Source: Hofstenia miamia (taxonomy: Eukaryota; Xenacoelomorpha; Acoela). From it: a stretch of 64,000 nt of DNA. Made by a program: the position numbers and the translations under genes. Under the pieces are notes generated by a model. It did not search any database, was not told the DNA's origin, and worked only from the letters and a program-made list of their open reading frames with translations. Below, piece by piece: positions 24,114-35,690 of the stretch. The stretch's first letter is position 1. Every line of letters starts with the position of its first letter. Location: the NCBI GenBank assembly GCA_004352715.1, contig SCFE01000001.1, positions 3,786,738 to 3,850,737 on the forward strand, read 5' to 3'.

Positions 24114-27100
24114 CTAAACTCAACAAGCCTAAATGGGCATAGAATGGAAAATTCCAATTTGGAAGATACAGACTTCAAATGTTGCAATGAAGAAATATAG
24201 ATAAGCTAATTAAATATATCCAATGAACAATTAATAATATGAATAAATAATGACTACAATCACAAGAAAAATCTTATTTCGGTTTAAATATATGAAGATG
24301 CAATTTACTAAATCAAAAAATTTTATATAAATTTTCAATTCAAATTAATCGAATGTATATGAAATAGTGATTCGCCACTATTGATATTCACTAATAACTT
24401 AAAAACATATTAGTGTTTGGACCAACTTTTCGACAAGTTTGCTGAGAGGGAACTTGCTTAGATAAATTATATATTACAAATAGCGATTAATTAAGTTATT
24501 ACTAATGATCTTGGAAAATTTAGGCTTTCTATAAATGACCAGGTTCTACTAATATGAAGACTTCACTAAGTACCCAATAGAGCTGCATACCAAACGAATT
24601 TTAAACAGGTAGCCACAGGTCAAATCTCCTTTATAGTCAACTGGAAGACTTCAATCAGTAATTTAAAATGTAATGTTTGCATTAGCATCTGAATGTATAT
24701 TATGATCCAATACTATGTACATATAGATAAAAAACACTAATAATGCTAAAATCAATGTTTGACAAAAAACTTAGAATTAGGTTTCGGGTTTTATTGAGTG
24801 ACTCGAAAACTCAATTTTTCAATCAATTTTAATGTTTTTACTCAATAAATTGCATAGACTAAATTTTCACGTTGACTCAATCTCTGCCAATTTCCAGAGA
24901 TATGATTGTTGTTAGAAATATTTGACCGCTATGTATACATACGCCATGGTCAGGTCAAAGATAAGCAATGCGATTCTAATTACGTTAAATCACTCCCTCG
25001 AGATGAAGAAATATTGAATTTTGATCGCGAAAATAAAAGAACTTGAGATTTGAAAAAACTGGACAATGTAATTAGCAAAAACCCGGATTTTGATTATATG
25101 GTTAATTCGATGTGTCAAAGAATTTAATGCAACAACGACAGAAATGGCGAATTTGACCTACGTGCCCATCGTCAATAAAAAAGTTGAACAATTTTATCAT
25201 ATTTATCAAATATATGTAGAACACATGAAGTGGGAAGTCTTCATATGGAACAATTCAGCTTACGAAGAAGATTGAAAAACTGAGTGAATTTGATAATTAT
25301 AATAATTTTAAAACAAATTTTGCTGTTCTTTTACTCAACTACAAAACTTTGCACTCTATTTAACCTAATCAAGCTTTGAAATAATATAAAATGAATCAGA
25401 CAATCTCAGCAGACTGATTGACGCATTCGGGACAGATAAATGCACAAACTCTCAATGTAATTGAAAAACGAGTAAAAATTTCTAAACCACAGCACCACAA
25501 AGTTCAGTTACAGAATTTTAAACGAAATCATGTATACATTTCAATTTAATAACTTATGGTTTGCAGTGTATTTGGTTTTCTTGTAAATAAGGGTCACTAT
25601 AGAGTTATTGTTGTTTCCTAGTTTTACATTAAATTTATGCTTGTTGACCGACAATTCATTCATAATTTTGTTTCTATTTACATTTCATAATCAATGTTTT
25701 ACGGTTGAAAATAGTTTGTGATGTCAATATTTAAAATATGTTCAAGTAAATAAACTTTAACAGTAATGGTAATAGTACGATTCCCACACCGATGAGGTTT
25801 CAAAATCAACAGATACTTAAGCTCCACAGTTTACCCTAATCGCAAGATACTATACAGAGATAAGCAACTCCATACCAAACACAAATCTAACAAAAAACAA
25901 ACGATACCTGTTTGTATGTAAATCCTTCATCACTGCAAGCGCTGTAATAGTGCACTGTTTTGTTTGAATCAATTTGAAGCTGGGTGGTCATTTCAGAAAG
26001 CCATTGCATATATTCTACCAGTGTCTCCATGAATTTTAAGGTATACTCTTGATTTTTGAATAGATGTCCTTTACACGTGAACAAAATATGGGCTCCAGTC
26101 ACAGTAGTCATACACTTTTCAAGATCACCAGTGGAATAGTTAAACTGCGTCTTCTTATCAAGTTTAAATTGAATTTTTGCACCAGTTAACTAAAATCAAA
26201 ACTTTATATTTTCATCAAAGAAAAAGGTAAAATTATGGGAGATATTTAACAAACATAACGATGGCAAAATTCGCTTAAATATGTTGTTCGTTCATAATAC
26301 TACATCTTTGAATATTGTATCATCCCATATAAAAGATTTATTCAACGTTTGCAGAGAATACTGGTGAAATTGACATGAGCCTCATTAAATTTTAAGTCAA
26401 TGCGGTTAGAATTCAGTGTCTTAAATTTACTACAAACAATATTTAATTAATATTGCAAATTTTTAACCACAAATTAGCATCCAGTATCCATATTAGAATT
26501 GGGCGGCGAAGCGAAATACATCATTCTTCAGATGACGCATTGTTTCTACTCAAATTAGTGCCTTCTAATGTGTACTTCCCTCTCTAATTAGAATAATTTC
26601 TGCAAATTTGACAAAAGAAAATTTAATCTAAAACTTAATTTGGGTATATTTTAACTGCCCCATTTTGATGCTATGTAATGCCTATAACCCCAAATAAAAA
26701 TTTTCAATTCAAATCAGTTTTTTTGAAAACTTAAATTTTCACATGTGAAGTTATCAAGATTTTATCTGTTTAATAAACTTTGCCATTCTTTTAGTATATT
26801 ATAAAATTTATTGTTACACAATTTTTATTATAATTACTGTACTTTTCAAAAAAAGCTTCAAGATTATAATGTTAGTAATTTTACAGCAACAATTTACTGG
26901 AAGTTCATATATCAATGCTTATGCTTACAATAAATATGATGCTTGACAAGACATTTGCTACTATCACATCAAGCAAATGTATTACATTCTTTCATATTTA
27001 AAGGATGCAACTAGCAATTCCATAGTGTATCAGCTAATCCCAAGCATTTCTTTCCAAAGTTAGGCTGCTTAAACTCTATTAAGCATCGGTCGCCCTGCGT

Positions 27101-30100
27101 AAAGTCAGAGATCATGGCATCTAAAATAGCTCTGACATAGCATAATTCCAAAACGTAAGTGAAAGAGGTGGCAATGCCCTATTGTGGTGCATTTTCAGAT
27201 CCTGGGTGATTTAATCTAAAATAACATGGTGTTCATTTATACATTTTCAAAGAATTTTCTACAAGCCTATCTGGAAATTGGGAGCCTTGTGTGAATGTTT
27301 TACGAAGTAAATTTCTGGGTACTGAAATTCGAAAACTGAATGATTGTGTTCAACTGTCTCAAATTAATTTCGTTGATAACCTGAAACTTAATGTAAGCAG
27401 CATGGAAACGATGACATCAGCAATTGACAAATTACCTGGGTTTGCTACTACTTCAAAGCCGGATTTGTCATTTGTTGCGAAGCTTGCGTCAAAAATTGGG
27501 TGCCGCAAACAGGGTGATTTTGATCGCTTGAATAAACTTATAAGATACGTCAAATATCAAAAGGCTTATCTTAGCTTTAATAATATCAATTCTGGTGATA
27601 CTAACTTTATACCACAGTGTTTCGTTATACAGACGCGTCTGGGTGACAATCAAGAAAAATAAGAAGCGTAAAGCGTTCTACATTAGCTGCTGAAACTATT
27701 GGTCTCGTTGAATCACTTGACCCTATGCATTCAATGACAAAGCTGTATTGTGTATGTACAGTTTACACTGATAGTCAATCGCTGATTACTGGAATAGAGG
27801 CTGGATCGAATCCATTTGAGAAGGGGTTGGATATAGATTTCAATTATATACGTGATGGTGTTAAGAAGGAATTTGTACTGGAATATCTTAATACACGTGA
27901 TATACTCGCCGATGGATTAATGAAGGACAGGAAAGAAAGTCAGGTGAAGTTACAACAGTTATTGGTTGGTTTAGGAAAAGAGGAAAAATAGGGAATGTTT
28001 TACTAAGATAATTAGACTCGTGTTTAATGATTAGTTAGTAGTACTAGTCAAACTATGTAAATAAGTTATTATTAGTTTTATTAGTAGTGGTAATAATTTA
28101 TTACGAAGCTGTTGTATGTTTCAATAATATAATAAACGTCGCAAGTTTTATTGTATATAACGCCATGGACACAACTATTGGTGAATTTTCTCGAACGTAC
28201 TGTTGAAAAGTTAAACTAAGGCTGAACGACTTGAAAAAAAGGTTTAAATACACTTCATACCTACCATCGAGAAAATTCTAAAGTCTAGAGCACATGGAAG
28301 AAACGCCGAACTTTAACTCCATCTTAAGTAGATAACTTCCCAAACAATTTGAGTCAGAGCCATCGAGGACACAAGCATTGGGATTGAGGAAATTGAGCAA
28401 AGGCACGCCTTAACTGTACCGTAATCGAGATAGGAGACGCTCCCTATCCTGTGGTGCTCCCTGAGTTATGAGTGCTTAAACTTTTTCAAGAAATCATAAA
28501 AAAATTATGAAATTCTAACGATGTTAATGATGTCTTCCTTGCCCACTCTCACTGATTCAAATGCTAATGATCTCATTTAAATTTGTAGTTCAACATGCAT
28601 TTCAACACTCTATAAATATAAAATGACCTATTTTAATATTAATATACTAAAAAATGTATATTATATTAGAAGTACACATTTCCGTTGATGTTAAACTTAT
28701 ATTGAATTCTTAGTTATGCATTTAGTCCACAGAATTTAGCCCTAAATGAATAGGTTTTAAGAAGCGTTATTAAATAGGAAAGATAATAGAGAAACAAAAA
28801 ACCGATTAATCAATAAATTAATCCGTAGCGTATACAAGCTTTGCAATTTTGAAATAAACGGAAAATTTCTCACCTCATTATAATCATCGCTAAGGTTATA
28901 AGTCGATGTATCTTCTCTTCTAACAAATTGGATGGACGCTGGATCACAGGTTAAGCTGAGCTTGTTATGTTTATCTCGAATTATTAATTCATCTTGCAAA
29001 ATAGATTCCTCCAACACGGCCGTAATCTAAAAAAGTGTGAAAAGTGAAAATCTATGGACATAGTTGTAATTCTGTACAATAAAATGCTGGGAATTTGCAC
29101 ATATCGTCGGACTATGCAGGAGAAGGATGCTTTGAGGTGGGATTTCAGTTGTGATCAAGCTAAGTAACCAAAAACGGGGCAAAGTCTCCAGAACTATTCA
29201 AAACATCGAAAAAGACTCACATTTATTTCTAAAATTTTTCCAAGCATTTTTGACTTAACCAATGTAGAAAACCCACGATATCACTTCTGCGTACGCCGTT
29301 GCAGATAATCGAAAAATGCCGAATAACCGTAAGTATCATTCTAATGACAGATTGAATATCAAAATTCCAAAACATACATGAAGTTTATCTGCTTCAAATA
29401 GCGAATTCATGAAAATTGATTTTAATGGATTGAAAAAATAATGAAATTGTGGATAATAGATATAACAGTTACCTTCAATTTGAATTCAATTATCGTTAAA
29501 AACAAACTTAAGTCACCAAAGAAAAGAATGCAAATTAAATACAAATTTATAAAAATAACTACCTGTAACCGAGTATCTTTAATAAAAGGAGTATGTTTGC
29601 TGTATATAACATCAAAATTTCCACATTTTTCAACATCGTTCCAGTAGTTGAGCTTTAACGTCTCAGCATCAAAAGAAAAAACCTCGAAATCGTGATTGGG
29701 AAAATTTCGAAACACTTTAATTTCTTGTGTTTTTTCTGGATGCTCAATTTGAAAACCTTTCTCGCAAATATAACCCAATAATAAATCTAAATAAAGATTT
29801 AAAATAGAAAACACTAGTTTTAACCCATAATAAAAACTACATTTGATATTTAATACATGATATTGGCAATCACGTAAAAAATGTTTAGTGTTCTTTGACA
29901 TAGACCAGAAATTTCGGACTGCTTTCAATTATTATATTTCACTCCCAGTGCAAAAGTTCGTACAGTGCACGCTATTCAAAAAAATTAAAAAATTTTTTAT
30001 TCATTTATTACTGATTTGTGCATTATTTATAATGATTATGTAGAATTTTCGTTCTTTAATTCACACTGACAAAATTAGAGCAAATATAATTTGCATCGTT

Positions 30101-33100
30101 TCCTTAAAATCAACCTGTATATGTTAAACAAAATTGCTGGCGTGGGCGAAGAGACCTTAATATATATATTATTATTATTATTTCATGCATTCTGCAAGGC
30201 ACAAGGGTTGCAAATTTTGCCATGCGTATTCAGGCAAAATATATGAGGGTTGACAATCTAATTGCTTCAATTAATACTGCTATCATGAAAAATAAAACTT
30301 GTTCAACGTTTGAACGATTAGAAAATACTGGTTTCACTTCTATAATGGATGGACGTTTAATCAGGATTGTATGCCAAATTACGAAAGTGTCAAGCAACAT
30401 CGACTGATTGATCTTATAGCCTATGACAGATTCTTAACCACAATAATATATGGAAATTTATGTTTTGTTATTATAATTTAGTGAAGTAGTTGCTTTATAA
30501 ATTTGACTTTTCATTAAGCAAAAGTTTTTGTATTTGTTTTATACCTTACAAAATTAAGAAGGCAAACAATTCACTTAGGAATAGGACATGAGTGACCTAG
30601 CTACTAAAATTGATAAAGCAAAATAATGTTTTATTCAATCTTAGGCTTTATCAATTACATTGTTAAAGTTACTAAAATTGTTTGATATCTTTAGTATAAG
30701 TAGTTGACAGGCCAATAATGGATGAATAGTTCTTTAGTTTATCAATCCATAATTTAACTACTAATTTTTTTCTATTTTATTTAAACTAATGTAAATTTAT
30801 TCAATATTTAACTAAAAGATACATTGATTTCTATTCTATCTTATTGCAATATAAACCATTGAAATACATGTATTTTTATTCATATGAGTGAAAACATCCA
30901 TCAGGTTCGAGAAACCATAACCAAAATTGATTAGATATGCTCCCCAATGTTCGCAGAATACCGTTTTATTTGAGGAAACGATCTGTGTGCATCGCACCAT
31001 ATACAAGGATGTGTAGCTCCGTGAGACACCAATCCCAATAATGAATTTGCTAAGGCCCGTTACTTTTGATAACATCGAAGTACATGCATTAGATCCCATC
31101 AGTTGCACTCATGGATCGTTAGATTTTAATCGCGATTAATCGTATGAAAAAAAATTTTGGCGATAGATTAATCATAATCGCTGCTGCCAGGAGATTAATA
31201 ATCGCGATTAATCGTCGATTAATTTATTTCTGATTAAAAATATTCAAAATACAATATATCAATTTAAAAATATTCAAAATAGAAAATATCAACTATTTTT
31301 TGAGATTAATTCCTGAAGTTATTTTACTCCACATGTGCTTGTTAGGGTAAAAAAATATTTGGATCTCTAAGTTGAGGTGTAATAAACGATTTTGCTAATC
31401 AGATAGAGCATAACCATCTTTGCTGAACAGTCTCTCAACCTGATTAGAAGTTGGCGTGATAAAATCGAGAATCCTTATATATAGAATTACGCTTCCCAAG
31501 TATGTTAGATGCCTAATCATCACGCTCTTCTTTTATGTCCGGTGTTAAGGTTTTCTTTTGTAAAACATATGACACAAGAATAGAGGCTATAGATAAGATC
31601 AAACCGAAAATGACAACACGTAACTGAATGCATAAGCATCAACTTAATTAAAATAATCTAGATTAATCGGGCACGCTGTTTACGATTAATCTAATCTACT
31701 TGACCAGCACGATAGATTAATACTTCCGATTAATCGCGTTGACGATTAATCATGTTGGATCCCTGGTTGCACTTGATACCACAATCTTAGAGAATGTTTG
31801 TGTAATTTTTTAGATTCAGAAAACCTTTTTGTACACCAGTGTCTTTTCTGTGTAAGTCACGGTTTGATTCAAATAATGACACAGACAATTTTGAACAATA
31901 AGTATGAGTTTGATAAACCATAATCGTTTATGGATAATAATATGTACAAATCCATCTAGATTGTTGCAGTATATAGTTGGTCTGACACTGTAAAATCCAA
32001 TTATATCATCTTTGGCCAATCTCAAATTTGTAGATTCAAAGAAAGTGTCCAATGAATGGTACAAATCAAACAACTTCTTTCTCATGTTTGGCTCAATAGT
32101 TTGTCTGCTATGAGTCAGAGTTCGAATAATACTTGCAAATTTCAATGTAGAATTGGTGTTTAGTTTCAAATTGACTTGTATGTCTGAAATAGCACTCAAA
32201 GATAACAGAACTATAGAATTTGTTGGACGTTGATTAGGAAATAGTTCAGCTCGAAACGGACGGCCTGTTGAAGTTAAAATAGTCACTATATAATTCGCAC
32301 ATATGTTTACCTTGTCCCATACAACAATTGTTGCAAATTGCTTAGCTGTTTTTCTTCCAAACATGGTTGTAAGATTCTTTAGTTTTGTGAACTTATGTAT
32401 TGATAAGCATTGGACACACGTTTTCATTGTACAGAAATATGATTTTTTGTTGATAGTATCATTCAACAACGTCAAAGGCCAGCCTAAATGACACTCAGAA
32501 GGCCCAGGTTTAGAAAGCGTAGTTGGTTGAGGTATTTGCAACTGTGAATGATCAAACAGGGTAATAGATCGCTGACAATTTTGTAGAGTATTCCCCTATT
32601 ACAATGCGACAAGTGCTGCATATCACGGTGGGAAGACGAATGTCATTAGGATAATAATTTTATTTTTTTAAAGGAAATATCTTTCGATAACTGCTCTCAT
32701 AGATAAACTTGTGTGAGTTTTAAGCTGTGTGACTTCTTTGTACGCGACATTTTCGAATAATACATTAAAATGAAGGTGCCAAAAATATGAAATCATGAAT
32801 TAAAATTCACATCAAAATTCGGCCACCAATAGCTACAAAGATATTTTCTATATTAACAAAACCAAAAAACAATTCTTATTAGATCACAAGCAATACACAT
32901 ATCAAGTTGTTAATTAGTATCAGTTAGTTAAATATTGAATATATTAGAATAATCATTAGTTTAAATAAAATAGAGAACAATTTAGTCAATGTTAGAGGAA
33001 CTATTCATCAATTGTAGGCCTGTCTAAAATCAAAATAAGGAATAAAGCAATATAGGCTTTGTAAAGATATTTTTGTGATATTAATGGAGAGAGGGTGGTT

Positions 33101-35033
33101 GTAAATAAATTTTTCTAATTTGTCAAAAAGTACGTAGTTTCACGATTTTCTGACCTCAGATTCGAATTAGTCATGCTTTTCCGGTTCAGAAAATATATAA
33201 TTTTATTGAGATCAATTTCTTTGACTAACATGTAAATTTCGTTTCTGACCCACTGTGAGCCCTGGCATTGTCATTAATGTGCACAGTGAGCAAACATAAA
33301 TATTGGGGCATACATTTTCAACTAAAGTTAATATTTTGATTTCATTTTTCTATAAGCTTTTTATTAGTTTTCCTCCTTAGTTTTGTAATTTTTTTGTGTT
33401 CGTGCACAATAGAGTTTTTTACTCGCTTCGTAATTTCCATAATACATCGAACTTACCCTTTTTAGACCAAAAAATTATGTGTATCAAGATATTAACAGGT
33501 ATGATATGATTGCTAAGACAATTAGGTAATGTATATATATGATTTCTATTAAAACTACTATGAATATATTTTAAATAGACCTGGCATGGTTTATGTTGGT
33601 TCAAAATTCATTTACCGACTCTCAACAGTCACCGCTAGATTCTACATTTTCCAGAAAAAGACAAACTATTTAAACTCATTGTTTGGAAACCTACTGCTAG
33701 TTATTGTTTATTTATTTCCTAGAATAACAAAAGAATTTCAAACCGGGTAGGAGATTACGGTTCTGGTCAATGTTTTTGAAATCCCAAAATTTCGAAAAGT
33801 ACAACTGTACTACTAATTATAGATAGAAACTAGGAAGATTAAATGTTATGATTAAGTTATTAAATACATTTTGCAGCTTATGAAGAATTTAAAATTTTAA
33901 TAAATTAGCTATTATAATCCAATAAGTTTACTAGGGATTGATTCTAGTTATCATTCGTATTGAAGCTTAATCCTAGCTCCCATCCTAATCCTAAAAATAA
34001 CATTTTCAATATCATTAACTAAAAATTTAACGAAAACTGTCACAATATGCATTTTTCGAAATTTTTGGATTTCGAAATTTTTAGACGACACCGGAGATTA
34101 CTACCGGAGATCTTTTATTAAAATATTATTTCGTGAGTAATTGTGACAGAAAATATTGTCATTATGAAAAATTATGANTTATATTGTCTGGAATAGACAG
34201 TAGGGATTGATTCTAGTTATCATTCGTATTGAAGCTTAATCCTAGCTCCCATCCTAATCCTAAAAATAACATTTTCAATATCATTAACTAAAAATTTAAC
34301 GAAAACTGTCACAATATGCATTTTTCGAAATTTTTGGATTTCGAAATTTTTAGACGACACCGGAGATTACTACCGGAGATCTTTTATTAAAATATTATTT
34401 CGTGAGTAATTGTGACAGAAAATATTGTCATTATGAAAAATTATGAAAAGGGCATGAAAAATGTTGGAAGACAAGAATATTAACTAAAAACTAAAATGAT
34501 CAGCTCATTGTCTTTAAAAATATATCTAAATAAATCAAAATAATATTAAAGATTAAAATTAATTACCTTCATAATCAGATATATTGACACCAGATTCGGC
34601 ATTAAATGCAGGATGAGGTTTATCATGCTTCTGCGTAATTTGTTTGAAATACATTTCATTGCTACCATTGAATTTATCGAGACTATTAAGATAATTTGAA
34701 AACTTCATAACATTCATATCTTCCCACAAGAAATTTTGACAATCGCTGTAATATTCAAGCCCAAGGCGAATACAAAAGTATATCTACACATAGCTATAAT
34801 ATTATTAAAAAACTAAAACTTACATCACAGTCTTCATCTATTGCAGAATCCAAACAATTTTTGCAAAATTCCATGACTTCAGTGATGTAAGATTTGTTGT
34901 TTTCCTTGAATTCACACACTTTGACGCTATGAAATTTTTTTGAATTTAAATGATGTGCTAGCACATCTCCATGATGTTTTCGAAAATTAATTACTTCATT
35001 GGGATCAGCACAAAAGTGAATTTTCGTAAGCAT
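23838..35033 (-). CDS. Six-exon gene, 453-aa protein with C-terminal J-like domain lacking HPD
   Basis: Six minus-strand segments join in frame with GT donors and AG acceptors: 35033-34824, 34783-34567, 29786-29563, 29026-28874, 26189-25908 and 24113-23838. They total 1362 nt, 453 codons plus stop. Junction phases agree (0, 1, 0, 0, 0). The protein starts MLTKIHFCADPNEV. Its middle is hydrophilic with no signal peptide or membrane segment seen. Its last about 85 residues read like a J domain: DDYYALFN, a helix II QYKSILVEL, and AFAILDDPESRRKYN. The loop where HPD should be reads NSNRQHPK, so it probably cannot stimulate Hsp70 in the usual way. I do not recognise the N-terminal 360 residues. 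The J-like part resembles DNAJC12 most. The last exon could instead be a separate 88-aa gene starting at 24104. Introns carry transposon remnants. Confidence 0.7.
24114..25907 (-). other. Intron 5 of the six-exon gene
   Basis: About 1.8 kb of AT-rich sequence. The 61-aa plus-strand frame at 25090-25275 is not recognisable. No element was identified. Confidence 0.5.
25908..26189 (-). CDS. Exon 5 of the six-exon gene
   Basis: The exon has 282 nt, phase 0 at both ends, acceptor gattttag and donor CAG|GTATCG. It encodes 94 residues, including TGAHILFTCKGHLFKNQEY and YYSACSDEGFTYKQ. Confidence 0.75.
27291..27991 (+). pseudogene. Ty1/Copia pol remnant: RNase H domain
   Basis: It lies in intron 4 of the minus-strand gene, in the opposite orientation. 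The first frame reads SKFLGTEIRK, QLSQINFVDNL, then LPGFATTSKPDLSFVAKLAS, the typical Copia stretch before RNase H. After a frameshift near 27630-27665 come RSVKRSTLAAETIGLVESLD, VYTDSQSL and the C-terminal NTRDILADGLMKD. These are Copia RNase H motifs. The RT and integrase are absent upstream, so the element is 5'-truncated or deleted. The frameshift makes it inactive. Confidence 0.85.
27996..28160 (+). repeat. Probable start of the Copia 3' LTR
   Basis: Immediately after the RNase H stop there is a purine-rich tract, ggaaaagaggaaaaataggg, then TGTTTTACTAAG, the layout of a polypurine tract before a 3' LTR. AATAAA follows at 28131-28136. The LTR end could not be fixed because no second copy exists in the window. 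Confidence 0.5.
28874..29026 (-). CDS. Exon 4 of the six-exon gene
   Basis: The exon has 153 nt, phase 0 at both ends, acceptor cttttttag and donor GAG|GTGAGA. It encodes 51 residues, including VLEESILQDELIIRDKHNK and YNLSDDYNE. Confidence 0.75.
29563..29786 (-). CDS. Exon 3 of the six-exon gene
   Basis: The acceptor is ctttatttag and the donor is CAG|GTAGTT. The 224-nt exon includes LLLGYICEKGFQIEHPEKT, then FEVFSFDAETLK and FDVIYSKHTPFIKD. The alternation of hydrophobic strands hints at an alpha/beta fold, but I cannot name it. Confidence 0.7.
30836..32541 (-). pseudogene. Transposon-type ORF of an uncharacterised invertebrate family, split by a hAT MITE
   Basis: The upstream part (32541 to about 31930) reads VNLKLNTNSTLKFASIIRTL and later MRKKLFDLYHSLDTFFES. 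After a frameshift it gives KLSVSLFESNRDLHRKDTG and then TNILKIVVSSATD. Beyond the inserted MITE the shifted frame reads LLGLVSHGATHPCIWCDAHR. This order (helical block, short hydrophobic strand, then a THPC-x-WC motif) recalls a repetitive uncharacterised protein family that I associate with cnidarian and other marine invertebrate genomes. That recollection is from memory, not from a search. Several frameshifts and the insertion kill it. It sits in intron 2 of the six-exon gene, same strand. Confidence 0.5.
31110..31765. mobile_element. hAT-type non-autonomous element, 656 bp
   Basis: The ends are CATGGATCGTTAG and, inverted, CAGGGATCCAACATGATTAA. An exact 8-bp duplication, GTTGCACT, flanks it at 31102-31109 and 31766-31773. 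The termini are full of GATTAATCG repeats. The minus strand at about 31400-31470 keeps a hAT C-terminal dimerisation trace (TPTSNQVERLFSKDGYAL). It is an internally deleted hAT element rather than a MITE of unrelated sequence. Confidence 0.85.
34567..34783 (-). CDS. Exon 2 of the six-exon gene
   Basis: The exon encodes 72 codons plus one base, from IYFCIRLGLEYYSD to VNISDYE, and ends G|GTAATT. The single leftover G joins AT of exon 3 to make GAT (Asp), continuing DYED-LLLGYICEKG. Confidence 0.75.
34824..35033 (-). CDS. Exon 1 of the six-exon gene
   Basis: The exon runs from ATG at 35033 to the donor GAT|GTAAGT, encoding 70 residues from MLTKIHFCADPNEV to DSAIDEDCD. The next acceptor, tgtgtag, lies only 40 bases on and restores the frame as DCD-IYFCIRLGLEYY. 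Other nearby AG sites give stops. Confidence 0.75.
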
Positions 35034-35164
35034 TGTTTAAACCAGTACAAAAATTATACTAAATTTCTCCGAAAGCTGTCCCTTATATACAACTTAAAAT
35101 TCAAAGTGTTATTAAGAATTCAATGTGTAACTCAAATTTTGAAATGGTAAATATCTATCTAGTA

Positions 35165-35519
35165 CAGGGTTTTCGAGTCGAGTTCGAGTTACTCGGGCCG
35201 AGTTCGAGTTTTTACGTTTCGAGTTCGAGTTCGAGTAATTTTTTAAATGAAATTCCGAGTTCAATCGAGTTTTTTTCGAATTCCGAGTTTTTTATGGTAA
35301 AAAACATTTATTTTACAATAATTCTAAGATTAAAAAAATTTTTGTGTTTGGCAAGAAAATTGATATTTAAAGAAATTTAATTTTTACATTATTTTCGAGT
35401 GGATTTTCGAGCGAGTTCGAGTTCCAGTTTTGATGATTTCTCTTCCGAGTTTTTCCGATCGAGTTTTGCGAGCTTATTCGAGTTCGAGTTCTTAACATTC
35501 CGAGCACTCGAAAACCCTG
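35165..35519. mobile_element. hAT-type MITE, 355 bp, rich in TCGAGT
   Basis: The termini are inverted repeats, CAGGGTTTTCGAGT at the left and ACTCGAAAACCCTG at the right. A perfect 8-bp duplication, ATCTAGTA, lies at 35157-35164 and 35520-35527. The interior is dense with TCGAG and CGAGTT words on both strands. There is no coding capacity. Confidence 0.9.
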
Positions 35520-35690
35520 ATCTAGTACTCGGAATATTTAAAACTCGAACTCAAATGTGTTTGAAAAATTCAATCGGAAAAACTTGGAAGATTAATTAAT
35601 ACACGTTCAAAAATCTACTTCAAAATAATACAAATAAAATTATTTGAAATTTCAAAATGTACTCGAACTTGACTCAAAAACCCTGGGTGA
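35520..35690. mobile_element. Partial related hAT end
   Basis: The sequence carries ctcgaactcaaatg and ends ctcaaaaaccctg near 35690, a diverged version of the right terminus of the MITE just to the left. No matching left end was found. It coincides with the point where CpG disappears. Confidence 0.5.

Larger units (their letters stand above)
29787..34566 (-). other. Intron 2 of the six-exon gene (4.8 kb) with transposon debris
   Basis: The intron contains the transposon ORF remnant at 30836-32541 and its hAT insertion. It also holds an assembly duplication: 33932-34177 equals 34201-34446, separated by a lone n and 22 bases. The rest is AT-rich without recognised signal. Confidence 0.6.

Noticed and set aside
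28200-28500. GC-richer block with paired words (gagacgctccctatcctg) resembling a structured RNA
   Set aside because: No match to a known small RNA, and no convincing long-range pairing could be established by eye.
23838-35033. Identification of the six-exon gene as the dynein assembly factor DNAAF3 or as DNAJC12
   Set aside because: A few segments (FDVIYS, the J-like end) recall these families, but the motif order and the N-terminal region do not match either well enough to name it.
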